Part shown: in pieces, positions 12,695 to 19,518 of the stretch
How positions within the stretch are numbered: the first letter of the stretch is position 1
Layout: every line of letters begins with the position of its first letter
From: a virus
Direction: 5' to 3' (one strand)
DNA length: 20,183 nt
Virus record (IMG/VR): IMGVR_UViG_3300025450_000159
Span: 1-20,183 of that record
Position numbers and translations under genes: made by a program
The notes under the pieces: generated by a model
What the model was told of the DNA's origin: nothing
Database searches by the model: none
Seen by the model: the letters and a program-made list of their open reading frames with translations, nothing else

Positions 12695-15282
12695 TCACCT
12701 TTCTTTGGTTCAGGCTTCTTAGGTTGTTTAGCCTGTTGCTCTGCTTGACGTTTACGAATCTCATCCATCTGCTTGGCGGAATCTGCCGCAATTTGCATAC
12801 GCTGCATTTCTTGAGACGCTCTCATGCGAGCCATCTGTTGTTGCTCAGCCAAACTCTGCTCATGTTTTTGCTGCAACATCCTTAAGTTAAGTTGATGCTG
12901 TTGCTCTTGCTGAGTTAAGCTTTGCTCATGTTGTTGCGCCGCAGTCTGAAGATTTTGTTGTGTCTCAGCAATCTTTGCGTGCTCTTCAATCGCAGGATTA
13001 GGCCCAGCTTTTTGTTGTGCTTGTTGTGCTTTAATCTGCAACTCAGCCTGTTTGATTTGTAAATCACCCTGGACTTTTTGCGCTCTGGTCTGTGCATCCA
13101 TTTGTGCAATCTGCAATTCTTTCTGTTGCATTTGTACCAAAGGATCTTGAGCTTGTTGGGCTGCTTGTTGTTGTGCCGCCTGTCCTTTGCTTTGTGCAAG
13201 AACCTGTTGCGCCGCTTGTGCAGTGAGCTGAGATATCTGCACTTCCAACTCTTTAGGCATATCAACATCTGGCTCTGGCAACATAGCACCAAGTTGTTGT
13301 TGAATCTTATTCCTATATTGGAAAGCCAAGTGTTCAGATATATGCGCCATGATTGCGGACTGCATCTGTTGTCCCATAGGACTTTGACCAACCTGCGCCT
13401 GAAGCAAAGGATCTTGCATCATCGCTTGGTGAACCGCAATATGCGCATCGTGATCTTGATACATAAACGCTTTGGTAGGTTTTCCTTTTAAGAAAGCCAT
13501 GTTCTCTGAGATTGGATCTCTTGGTTTTTGATCGTCTTCAGTTGGAACAATGTCCTCGGCGTTCGGTATTCCAATTACATCTAACATCTGTCTATGTAAC
13601 TTGGGAAGATTATAAATTTGGGGCGCTTGCTGTGCCATCTGCATTGCAGCTTGGTACTGCATAAGCCTTTGCGCCATCGTAGAACTGTTAGGATCACTGA
13701 CGGGTATGACTTCAACCAAATCATAATCGCTTTGCTTTGCGCTTTTATCCGCCTTCTCTGGATCATATTCATAATCTTCTGGTGCAAAGTCACGGATCAT
13801 TGGCTTGAGCAGTTTGAATTCCTGCTTCATAGAGTAATGAACCCTGGCTTGTACCGCACTCATGGTCTTAAGCTGTCTCTCTAAGAGAGCAAGCGTAGTT
13901 CCTACTGGAGCATTGGCTGACATATCGCTGATATTCATGTCAGCAATTGATCCAAGCTTCCTTGCCTCGTCAGTAATCGTAGCAAGTAGCGAAGCCAACA
14001 CTTGACTTGGCTCTTTGTACGGCAAAGTCATGATGTTGTCTTTGATTGACCCGCCAGGAACGTCTACATCCCTAAATTCCCCTGGTGCAATTGGTGTATC
14101 GTCCCCTTTTACACGCAAACCTCTGGCTTTTAGACCGCCAGGTAAGTTAGCAAGTGATCCTGCGTCCACCAATTGGCGAATAATCATCGTTCCAGCCCTG
14201 GCATAACCACCAATCAGGTGAATTAAACCAAATCCGTACGCTCCAAACCCAGGAATGTAGGTATATTGGATGAAATGCTGACGCTTAAGGAACTTTTTAT
14301 CGCCCTTTTCCCAGTTTCTACGGATAGAAAGTACCTTTCTTGACCCTCTTTCTATCGTAATCACATAAGGTTTTGGTATTTCATCCTCATCCTCATCCCC
14401 TGGCATGACACAATCCACATGAATTTCAGCCAAGTGGTATCTATCGTCATCCGTTATAGAGTATCCAGACTCATCCGCCTTCTTCTTTTCGATATCCGTG
14501 GGTATATGCATGGGTTCACCCAGCTCTATATCCCTGTAAAACCCAGCAACTTGTAGTTTATGGATTTCGTTTTTGGTCTTTCTCATCAAATGAGTGACCC
14601 GCTCGCAGTGCATCACCCCACTTGACCCATACGGCATGATCAAATCTTCTGCGCCTACATACATAGATACAGGTCTACCCAAATTTAAGTCTGGATAAAC
14701 TTTCTTAAACGCAGATCCAATCAATCCTAGATTAAGCAAAAGCCTTTCATGCTCTGGTCGATACTCTGGCATCTTCTCTACCAGATAATAGTTCATGTGG
14801 TTTTGAACCCGCATGGACGCTTCCATCTTGAGGCGATCTATCGCCCCCATAATTTCCGTCTTTACTGGGCCAGCCGCAGGAAACGTTTCAGTAATCGTTT
14901 CTGCTTGGAAACGAATGGCAGCTTCTGTGAGCACCGTGCTAAATACACCACAAGCGCCGTTCCAAGGTTCCGTTCTTTCTTCATATTTCATCCCCAATAC
15001 TTCAAGACCTTTGACATATGTTTCAGCCCAGTCCTTGCGGGAATGGACATCCTCATCCACTTCTTCTATCAACTTGCCCGCCAAAGATTGGAGTTCACCC
15101 TCATCCATCTCTTCAGCCAAGTTTGCATCAAAGTCATTCGACAGTTCATGGTGTGGCATTAGATCAATTTCAATTCCACCAATGCCAACCTTCACATCTT
15201 CTGGATCTTCTACTTCAATTTCTATATCAGGCTCAACCGTATTGAGTTGAGGTACATTTGAATACAATGCTTTATCTAACAT
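12691..15282 (-). CDS. Portal protein, P22-like, with Gln-rich C-terminal extension, 863 aa
   Basis: The portal forms the ring at the capsid vertex through which DNA passes. Residues about 80-560 carry the recognisable body: RKDWAETYVKGLEVLGMKYE, the WNGACGVFSTVLTEAAIRFQ block, FIQYTYIPGFGAYGFGLIHL (337-356), ARAGTMIIRQLVDAGSLANL (361-380), then a long helix region ending TLALLERQLKTMSAVQARVH. From about residue 690 to 863 the chain is a Gln/Ala/Lys-rich coiled coil (QQQAAQQAQ, QQEQQHQLNLRMLQQKHEQS), the expected position of the P22-type barrel, but much more Gln-rich. The stop overlaps the next gene (ATGA). It lies one base after the Tat-signal gene, between packaging and scaffold genes, as is normal. 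Confidence 0.88.
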   Translation of the reverse strand: MLDKALYSNVPQLNTVEPDIEIEVEDPEDVKVGIGGIEIDLMPHHELSNDFDANLAEEMDEGELQSLAGKLIEEVDEDVHSRKDWAETYVKGLEVLGMKYEERTEPWNGACGVFSTVLTEAAIRFQAETITETFPAAGPVKTEIMGAIDRLKMEASMRVQNHMNYYLVEKMPEYRPEHERLLLNLGLIGSAFKKVYPDLNLGRPVSMYVGAEDLIMPYGSSGVMHCERVTHLMRKTKNEIHKLQVAGFYRDIELGEPMHIPTDIEKKKADESGYSITDDDRYHLAEIHVDCVMPGDEDEDEIPKPYVITIERGSRKVLSIRRNWEKGDKKFLKRQHFIQYTYIPGFGAYGFGLIHLIGGYARAGTMIIRQLVDAGSLANLPGGLKARGLRVKGDDTPIAPGEFRDVDVPGGSIKDNIMTLPYKEPSQVLASLLATITDEARKLGSIADMNISDMSANAPVGTTLALLERQLKTMSAVQARVHYSMKQEFKLLKPMIRDFAPEDYEYDPEKADKSAKQSDYDLVEVIPVSDPNSSTMAQRLMQYQAAMQMAQQAPQIYNLPKLHRQMLDVIGIPNAEDIVPTEDDQKPRDPISENMAFLKGKPTKAFMYQDHDAHIAVHQAMMQDPLLQAQVGQSPMGQQMQSAIMAHISEHLAFQYRNKIQQQLGAMLPEPDVDMPKELEVQISQLTAQAAQQVLAQSKGQAAQQQAAQQAQDPLVQMQQKELQIAQMDAQTRAQKVQGDLQIKQAELQIKAQQAQQKAGPNPAIEEHAKIAETQQNLQTAAQQHEQSLTQQEQQHQLNLRMLQQKHEQSLAEQQQMARMRASQEMQRMQIAADSAKQMDEIRKRQAEQQAKQPKKPEPKKGE

Positions 15283-15283
15283 A

Positions 15284-15937
15284 TTAAATCCTTGTAGGCT
15301 GCTCGCCCTCTAATTTATAAGCGTTTATTTTTTCAAAATTTACTTCTGGCATAGCCAATCTCATTCTCATCTTGTGAAGATAATAAGATTTTTTTACATA
15401 CTTATAACTGTTAGTGTTGAAATCATATTGAACACCTTCTGGTATTTCCAAATTATCTGTTTTTATGTCGCTATAAGATCTATCTTCCAATTGCTCAGAA
15501 GTTAAATATGTATCTCCCCATTCACGAACGTAGTCGGATGCAAATTGAGGTTTAACTCTCCATACGATTTGTTTTCTATCGTTTTCATCTAGCTCTTTAA
15601 AACCTTCATAGAAATTTTTTGCCAGCATTGCTTCGGCTTCTTTGGCTGTATATCCTTCTACCGCATAAGCCAAGGTGTCGTATGAAATTCTAATTACCTG
15701 CGCATCTCCAGCAGAATCTAAAGCCTTCAATGAAGCATCTGTAAAAAACTTATTTGCATCATGCCTTGGCAAGTCCATAAATGCCGTGGGTTCACCCATG
15801 ACACAATAAAATTTTGACTCCATCCATTCAGTCAAACTTCTTGCGCAAGTAGGGCCGCTCCATTCAGAATAAACAACTGGCGCAGCCAGTGTGATTGCGC
15901 CCGCACCAATTGTCTGTAAAAAACTTCTACGCTTCAT
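15284..15937 (-). CDS. Protein of unknown function with twin-arginine (Tat) signal, 217 aa
   Basis: The N-terminus MKRRSFLQTIGAGAITLAAP matches the Tat consensus (S/T)-R-R-x-F-L-K closely (R3-R4-S-F-L-Q) followed by a moderate hydrophobic region and a plausible cleavage near VYS. The protein would be exported folded to the periplasm by the host Tat system. The mature part is soluble and charged (WMESKFYCVMGEPTAFMDLP, later YVREWGDTYLTSEQLEDRSY) with no family I recognise and two Cys near its start. The ATG at 15937 is chosen: a TAGGAG Shine-Dalgarno ends five bases before it, whereas the in-frame GTG at 15943 overlaps that site. It begins eight bases after the terL stop and ends one base before the portal gene. 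Confidence 0.72.
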   Translation of the reverse strand: MKRRSFLQTIGAGAITLAAPVVYSEWSGPTCARSLTEWMESKFYCVMGEPTAFMDLPRHDANKFFTDASLKALDSAGDAQVIRISYDTLAYAVEGYTAKEAEAMLAKNFYEGFKELDENDRKQIVWRVKPQFASDYVREWGDTYLTSEQLEDRSYSDIKTDNLEIPEGVQYDFNTNSYKYVKKSYYLHKMRMRLAMPEVNFEKINAYKLEGEQPTRI

Positions 15938-15945
15938 ATTCACTC

Positions 15946-17427
15946 CTAGTAATACGCTTTCTTGCGTCTGAAATATTTAGGTTCATCTTCCTCATCGCTT
16001 GGAAGTCTTAAGAACCCACCCTGCCTAAACCTGATCAACGCCTGACTTGAGCTATCTACATAGTCATCATGTTCCGCATTTGGAAACCGTGCCATCTCTT
16101 CAATCAAATCATCAGCCCATCTCTTATCAGGCGCCCACACTTTTCCTGAATTAAATAAATCAGCCACGCTATTTAAACGTACAAATTTATCATTGCCACG
16201 AGTAGGAGTGTACTCCGATACAGGTATTCCCATAGACCTTAATTCAAACACCAGTGGCGCACCAGCCGCTTTAGCCTCAACAATAAACGCATCAGGTTGC
16301 CATTCTTTATATCCCTCTAGCGCCGCTTTCTTTAGTGCAGGAAATTCCAATTTATCTCTATACGCATCAAGGAGAATAATATGCTTATCGGTCGGATCTT
16401 CATTTAAACTAAACACACCCCAAGTCGTACACGCAGAATAGTCCGCCCGCTCAGATTTTGTAAACGCCGTATCCCAACTCTGAATAATAAAATCACAAGG
16501 AGGCGGCATCTCACTCTTCCATCTCTTCCACGACTCCCGCTTAATAATCGCACCCTCTTCACCAGTCGGCTGCTGCTGATACTGGGCGTTCCATTTATAA
16601 ACACCAATCTCTTCCTTGACCGACATCAATTCTTTGAGCGGCCAAAACTCAGGCCATAGCGGATTACCTGACGGCATAATCGCAGGTAACTCAATTACCT
16701 CCCAATCCTCCCCCGCCGCATTTCTTAATATCTTTCCCGTCAAATCTTTATCCGACCAACGGGTCATCACAATTACTATCCTTCCCCCTGGTTGTAAACG
16801 CTGCCTTGGCCCAGACGTATACCATTCAAACACGGAATCAAAAACAGTTGGATCACCCTGGGCTAATCTCGCCTCCTGTTCCGAGTGAGGGTCATCAATG
16901 ATCATCAAGTCCGCACCCTTACCCGTCATCGTACCGCCCACGCCAATCGCTATATATTCACCCTGAGCATTGGTATTCCACTTACCCGCGGCCTTACTAT
17001 CCGCCGCAAGTGCTATGCCAGGGAATATAGAATCGTACTGCTCGCTATCAACAAGATTCCTAACCTTACGACCAAACCCCACCGCCAAGTCCGCCGTGTT
17101 ACTAGACTGTATAACTTTCTTATCAGGATAATTCCCCAAGAACCAAGACGGCAAAAGATAGCTTGCAAACTCAGACTTAGTATGCCGAGGAGCCATATTG
17201 ATAATAAGACGTTTAAGATTGCCATGTACAACCTCCTCAAATTTCTTAGCCATCACAGCGTGGTGTCTTCCGTGCACAAACCCAGGCCACATAAATTTTA
17301 CATACTCTAAAAAATTAGCCTGACACTTCTCCCTCGTCAACGCTTCCTTATACTGCGTCATCTGCTTTAAAAATTTCTCCTGCTCATTCACAGGCAACTT
17401 AGACAACAACTCTTCAATCTGCGACAT
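15946..17427 (-). CDS. terL: Terminase large subunit, 493 aa
   Basis: This is the ATP-driven DNA packaging motor and headful or cos nuclease. The ATPase domain has a Walker A-like loop APRHTKSE (79-86), a Walker B segment LMIIDD (174-179) and a MTRWSDKDL coupling segment (221-229). The C-terminal RNase H-like nuclease has D319 in QSWDTA, E384 in IVEAKAAGA and D455 in HDDYVDS, the expected acidic triad. Length is normal. The start at 17427 has AGGA upstream and overlaps the winged-helix gene by 14 bases. It acts with TerS and docks on the portal encoded just downstream. It is complete, with no frameshift. Confidence 0.95.
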   Translation of the reverse strand: MSQIEELLSKLPVNEQEKFLKQMTQYKEALTREKCQANFLEYVKFMWPGFVHGRHHAVMAKKFEEVVHGNLKRLIINMAPRHTKSEFASYLLPSWFLGNYPDKKVIQSSNTADLAVGFGRKVRNLVDSEQYDSIFPGIALAADSKAAGKWNTNAQGEYIAIGVGGTMTGKGADLMIIDDPHSEQEARLAQGDPTVFDSVFEWYTSGPRQRLQPGGRIVIVMTRWSDKDLTGKILRNAAGEDWEVIELPAIMPSGNPLWPEFWPLKELMSVKEEIGVYKWNAQYQQQPTGEEGAIIKRESWKRWKSEMPPPCDFIIQSWDTAFTKSERADYSACTTWGVFSLNEDPTDKHIILLDAYRDKLEFPALKKAALEGYKEWQPDAFIVEAKAAGAPLVFELRSMGIPVSEYTPTRGNDKFVRLNSVADLFNSGKVWAPDKRWADDLIEEMARFPNAEHDDYVDSSSQALIRFRQGGFLRLPSDEEDEPKYFRRKKAYY

Positions 17428-17821
17428 CTAATTTCCTAAAGTTTATATACACTGGCCTGACACTCCTCTCCATCCCCTTCATTTTCTTCAATACGCCAAG
17501 CTTTATCAGCCGCTCTATTATTTCATGCGTACTCCCCAAACTCCTACTATTCCTGTACTCCATCACCTCCCGAACTGTCGGGCCATATCCATACTTTTTC
17601 CAATACTCATCAATAAATATAAATACGTTTGCTTGGTTCTTTGTCATCTTAAGTTCTAAACACTCTTCGTAATTTAGATCCTTTTTGCTTGCAATCATTT
17701 TAGTATTTAATACTTTCGTGGGGGGTGACGCACAACGTTTAGTGTGACCCCCTAAAATAGTTCTAATTAAACGCTTTCTTTTGCGCTCCATTAATATTAA
17801 ATACTTACTAACTTGATCCAT
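17414..17821 (-). CDS. LexA-type winged-helix DNA-binding protein between terS and terL, 135 aa
   Basis: Residues about 59-125 match the LexA N-terminal DNA-binding domain: TKNQANVFIFIDEYWKKYGY, then GPTVREVMEYRNSRSLGSTH and EIIERLIKLGVLKKMKG. The GYGPTVREV turn and the S...H..I..L...G.(L/I) recognition-helix region are characteristic. There is no LexA peptidase domain. The N-terminal 58 residues are basic (LILMERKRKRLIRTILGGHT). The ATG at 17821 has a GAGGAGC site five to six bases upstream, so the full 135 aa is preferred, though M42 or M59 are alternatives. It overlaps terL by 14 bases. It could regulate late transcription or recognise a packaging site alongside TerS. Confidence 0.72.
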   Translation of the reverse strand: MDQVSKYLILMERKRKRLIRTILGGHTKRCASPPTKVLNTKMIASKKDLNYEECLELKMTKNQANVFIFIDEYWKKYGYGPTVREVMEYRNSRSLGSTHEIIERLIKLGVLKKMKGMERSVRPVYINFRKLDVAD

Positions 17822-17851
17822 CGTTTTGCTCCTCAGTCCTAAAGTCCTGCA

Positions 17852-17872
17852 TTTTTTTTATATATTTTTTTT
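17852..17872. repeat. AT mirror repeat between terS and the winged-helix gene
   Basis: On the plus strand eight T, ATATA, then eight T form a perfect 21-base mirror repeat. It lies in the 53-bp gap after terS. On the minus strand it reads as A-tracts around TATATA, which may bend DNA and contains a poor -10-like element; no good -35 box is visible, and no hairpin supports a terminator. Confidence 0.5.
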
Positions 17873-17874
17873 GG

Positions 17875-18603
17875 CTATGCTGATTTAATACCAAGGGGGT
17901 CATCCTCTATGGATGGTGATTGAGGGAGTGGAATAGTATGCTGTGAAGCTGGGGGACTTTTGTCTGAATTTGGGGGGGTCGGGGTGGGGTGGGGTTGCCC
18001 AGCGCAGGGAAAGTTTTCCGATGCCTCGCCTTCTAGCTCGGGATTGTTTTCTTCTGTGGTTTGGGTTAGCTCGGACAGTAGTGACGATGCATCTCTTGCG
18101 ATGACATCTTCTGCATTGGTGTTCATCAATGAGCCGATCTCTTTGAGGATCTTTGCCTTGATGTCTTCTGATGAGTGGATCACCTTTGATTCTGTTCGGT
18201 GGGTGAAGAGCGATACTTCTGTCATCGTGCCGATTGTCTTGGCACATTGCACACGCACGGCAGGAGATGTATCGGGGTTCGTGATGACTTCAACCAGAGA
18301 ACTGATTGCCAATGAGCGAAGCCCTTCAGCCGTTTGGTATTTCATGACCTCATTAGCTCGTTCGATGGCATCTATTGTCGCTTGGATGTCTGTGCGGTTC
18401 TTGAGTTGGTAAGCGTTGTTTGCCACAGTTGATGCCTTTGCTTTGGTGTTATATGCTTTTCGGTAGGCATGAGATCCCTTCTCTCCTTTCGCTATTTCTT
18501 CTGCAAAGCGTTTTTGTTTTGGGGTCAAGCCTTTTCCTAGACCTCCTAAGACATCTACAAAGGGATTTTCTTTTAGTGTTTCTCTTACTGATTCTCTTGT
18601 CAT
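17875..18603 (-). CDS. terS: Terminase small subunit-like protein, 242 aa
   Basis: TerS binds the packaging start site and loads TerL. Residues about 25-80 carry the typical segment GLTPKQKRFAEEIAKGEKGS, AYRKAYNTKAKASTVANNAY, QLKNRTDIQATIDAIERANE: the small-subunit helix-turn-helix with the LT.KQ.RF..E...G......Y..AY pattern. A helical oligomerisation region follows (about 84-178) and a Pro-rich, probably disordered tail (200-232). It is first in the leftward packaging operon and precedes terL by one gene. The 3' part of the gene holds a G-rich run on the plus strand (17972-17994). The ribosome-binding site before the ATG is weak. Confidence 0.8.
   Translation of the reverse strand: MTRESVRETLKENPFVDVLGGLGKGLTPKQKRFAEEIAKGEKGSHAYRKAYNTKAKASTVANNAYQLKNRTDIQATIDAIERANEVMKYQTAEGLRSLAISSLVEVITNPDTSPAVRVQCAKTIGTMTEVSLFTHRTESKVIHSSEDIKAKILKEIGSLMNTNAEDVIARDASSLLSELTQTTEENNPELEGEASENFPCAGQPHPTPTPPNSDKSPPASQHTIPLPQSPSIEDDPLGIKSA
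17972..17994 (+). other. G-quadruplex motif inside terS (template strand)
   Basis: The plus strand reads seven G, TC, four G, T, four G, T, four G. This fits a four-tier G-quadruplex with loops of two, one and one bases. It codes for the Pro/Thr-rich tail of TerS on the opposite strand, so the amino-acid bias may explain it, but runs of four or more G in every repeat exceed what Pro codons require. It is in the template strand of terS. Confidence 0.65.
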
Positions 18604-18636
18604 GATTGAGCCGTTTCGCTTCGCTAATAAGGGCGG

Positions 18637-18665
18637 ATCTTACAGGAACAAAGCCCGAACATCAA
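18637..18665 (-). promoter_or_regulatory. Tentative promoter for the packaging operon
   Basis: On the minus strand TTGATG (18665-18660), a 17-base spacer, and TAAGAT (18642-18637) match 4/6 at each box. The predicted start lies about 25 bases before the terS ATG. Matches are modest, but the spacing is ideal and it lies just downstream, in the leftward direction, of the hairpin at 18716-18693. Confidence 0.35.
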
Positions 18666-18692
18666 GCCCCCACAGAGGAGAATTAAAAAAAA

Positions 18693-18716
18693 CTATCAAT
18701 TGCTGCAAATTGGTAG
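18693..18716. promoter_or_regulatory. Dyad in divergent control region: operator or leftward terminator
   Basis: CTATCAATT-GCTGCA-AATTGGTAG is a 9-bp inverted repeat with one G-T pair. On the minus strand the hairpin is followed directly by eight T, which resembles an intrinsic terminator with a weak stem. It lies between the leftward terS promoter candidate and the rightward promoter, so it may stop antisense transcription entering from the right, or be a repressor site. Confidence 0.5.
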
Positions 18717-18739
18717 AAAAATATCATCGCCATAAAGTA

Positions 18740-18767
18740 TTTACAAATCAACCAAAGACCCGATAAT
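18740..18767 (+). promoter_or_regulatory. Rightward sigma70-like promoter for the early small-gene block
   Basis: TTTACA (18740-18745), a 16-base spacer and GATAAT (18762-18767) each match the sigma70 consensus in five of six positions. The predicted start near 18774 gives a leader of about 59 bases before the first ATG at 18833. No better rightward candidate was found in the 229-bp divergent region. Confidence 0.6.
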
Positions 18768-18773
18768 AACGCT

Positions 18774-18806
18774 ATGCAATATGAAAACACAAGCAATGTA
18801 TTGCAT
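18774..18806 (+). promoter_or_regulatory. Inverted repeat at the rightward transcription start
   Basis: ATGCAATA (18774-18781) and TATTGCAT (18799-18806) form a perfect 8-bp inverted repeat separated by 17 bases. The left arm coincides with the expected +1. It could be an operator for a dimeric repressor or a 5' stem-loop of the early message. Confidence 0.5.
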
Positions 18807-18832
18807 CAATATCAACAACCAAAGGGAGCACC

Positions 18833-19024
18833 ATGACGGAACAACAAGCCTACAAGGAGATTCAAGAGATACACGATCAAATCGACTCAACCAAAACTAG
18901 CCCAAAATTTACCTACATCAATTCAAAGACAGGAGCAAAGGAACTAAAACCAAACGGAGAAAACAAGATTAAAAAACTTAGAGAAAAAATCATTCACTTA
19001 GAACAATTCATTCAGGAGCAATAA
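18833..19024 (+). CDS. Small charged protein, 63 aa, first early gene
   Basis: MTEQQAYKEIQEIHDQIDST, then LKPNGENKIKKLREKIIHLE and QFIQEQ: two amphipathic helices joined by a beta-like turn (KFTYINSKTGAKEL), possibly a helical hairpin. No family is recognised. A GGGAG Shine-Dalgarno lies five bases before the ATG and the predicted promoter ends about 65 bases upstream. Small early phage proteins often modify host factors, but nothing here shows a target. Confidence 0.6.
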   Translation: MTEQQAYKEIQEIHDQIDSTKTSPKFTYINSKTGAKELKPNGENKIKKLREKIIHLEQFIQEQ

Positions 19025-19026
19025 AC

Positions 19027-19242
19027 ATGACAGACGAACAACTACTTCAAAACAAAAAATGTGATGCGTTCAGACGATCAGCGAATCGCATGGAGAGAGC
19101 AAACGCAGGAAGCTTTGCAATCGCTATTGCACAAGCTTACTACTATGCAGACTTGAACAATGCCAAAAGGTTGGAGGAGTCATTCTCTGATCTGTTTCAG
19201 CGTTTCATGTCACCCGAGGAATTGAATTTATTTAAAGCTTGA
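19027..19242 (+). CDS. Small helical protein, 71 aa, early block
   Basis: MTDEQLLQNKKCDAFRRSAN..., then a helical core SFAIAIAQAYYYADLNNAKR, LEESFSDLFQRFM. The segment (I/A)A.AY..AD..N...LE..F..LF is a pattern I recognise in small uncharacterised phage and bacterial proteins. It starts two bases after the previous stop, with AGGAG upstream, so both are one operon. No membrane segment or catalytic motif is visible. Confidence 0.65.
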   Translation: MTDEQLLQNKKCDAFRRSANRMERANAGSFAIAIAQAYYYADLNNAKRLEESFSDLFQRFMSPEELNLFKA

Positions 19243-19251
19243 GGAGACTTT

Positions 19252-19292
19252 AATAAACCATTCGCCCGAGTGGTTTATTGAGGCATTTGCCT
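19252..19292 (+). other. Tandem RNA stem-loops between two early genes
   Basis: AATAAACCATTC-GCCC-GAGTGGTTTATT forms a continuous 12-bp stem (one G-U) with a tetraloop (19252-19279). A second hairpin AGGC-ATTT-GCCT follows at 19281-19292. No T-run follows, so it is unlikely to be an intrinsic terminator; the next gene starts 20 bases later. It may be an mRNA processing or stability element, or a control on translation of the 61-aa gene. Confidence 0.6.
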
Positions 19293-19312
19293 ACAACAAA
19301 AAAGGAAACAAA

Positions 19313-19498
19313 ATGAACCAATCAATTCTGATCGAAGTTAAAGACCAATACGGAGCACAAGTATTTCATCCTGTTTGCCAAGTGTCAAAACTGTTCGCCC
19401 AATTGGCACGAACAAAAACGCTCACAAACGATTCTTTGAAAACTATCAAGGAATTGGGCTACAAGATCGAAATTAAAGCACCACAATATTCAATCTAA
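19313..19498 (+). CDS. Small conserved-type protein, 61 aa, early block
   Basis: MNQSILIEVKDQYGAQVFHP, VCQVSKLFAQLARTKTLTND, then LKTIKELGYKIEIKAPQYSI: an alpha/beta mini-protein with the pattern (I/L)EVK..YG....P.C..(A/S)..FA.L..TKTLT...L..I..LGY.I. I recognise this from small proteins common in phages of Burkholderiales-like hosts, without known function. It has AAGGA 6-7 bases upstream and follows the tandem stem-loops. The conserved single Cys (C22) may be structural. Confidence 0.68.
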   Translation: MNQSILIEVKDQYGAQVFHPVCQVSKLFAQLARTKTLTNDSLKTIKELGYKIEIKAPQYSI

Positions 19499-19518
19499 AG
19501 TATTCAAAAGGACTAAAA

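Noticed and set aside
14749-15250. Long plus-strand open frames opposite the portal gene
   Set aside because: They are antisense to the portal, have no ribosome-binding site, and their translations look like shadow frames.
15938-15943. GTG start six bases upstream for the Tat-signal protein
   Set aside because: The GTG overlaps the TAGGAG ribosome-binding site, whereas the ATG at 15937 is five bases past it and begins the Tat n-region.
16885-17310. 141-codon plus-strand frame opposite terL
   Set aside because: It is antisense to terL motifs that are clearly real, and has no start signal.
17852-17872. Intrinsic terminator after terS
   Set aside because: There is a T/A tract but no GC-rich hairpin next to it.
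17960-18412. 150-codon plus-strand frame opposite terS
   Set aside because: It is antisense to a well-supported TerS; the open frame follows from codon bias of the minus-strand gene.
19243-19312. tRNA gene or CRISPR repeat
   Set aside because: The paired segments do not form a cloverleaf and no repeat-spacer pattern exists; they are two simple hairpins.
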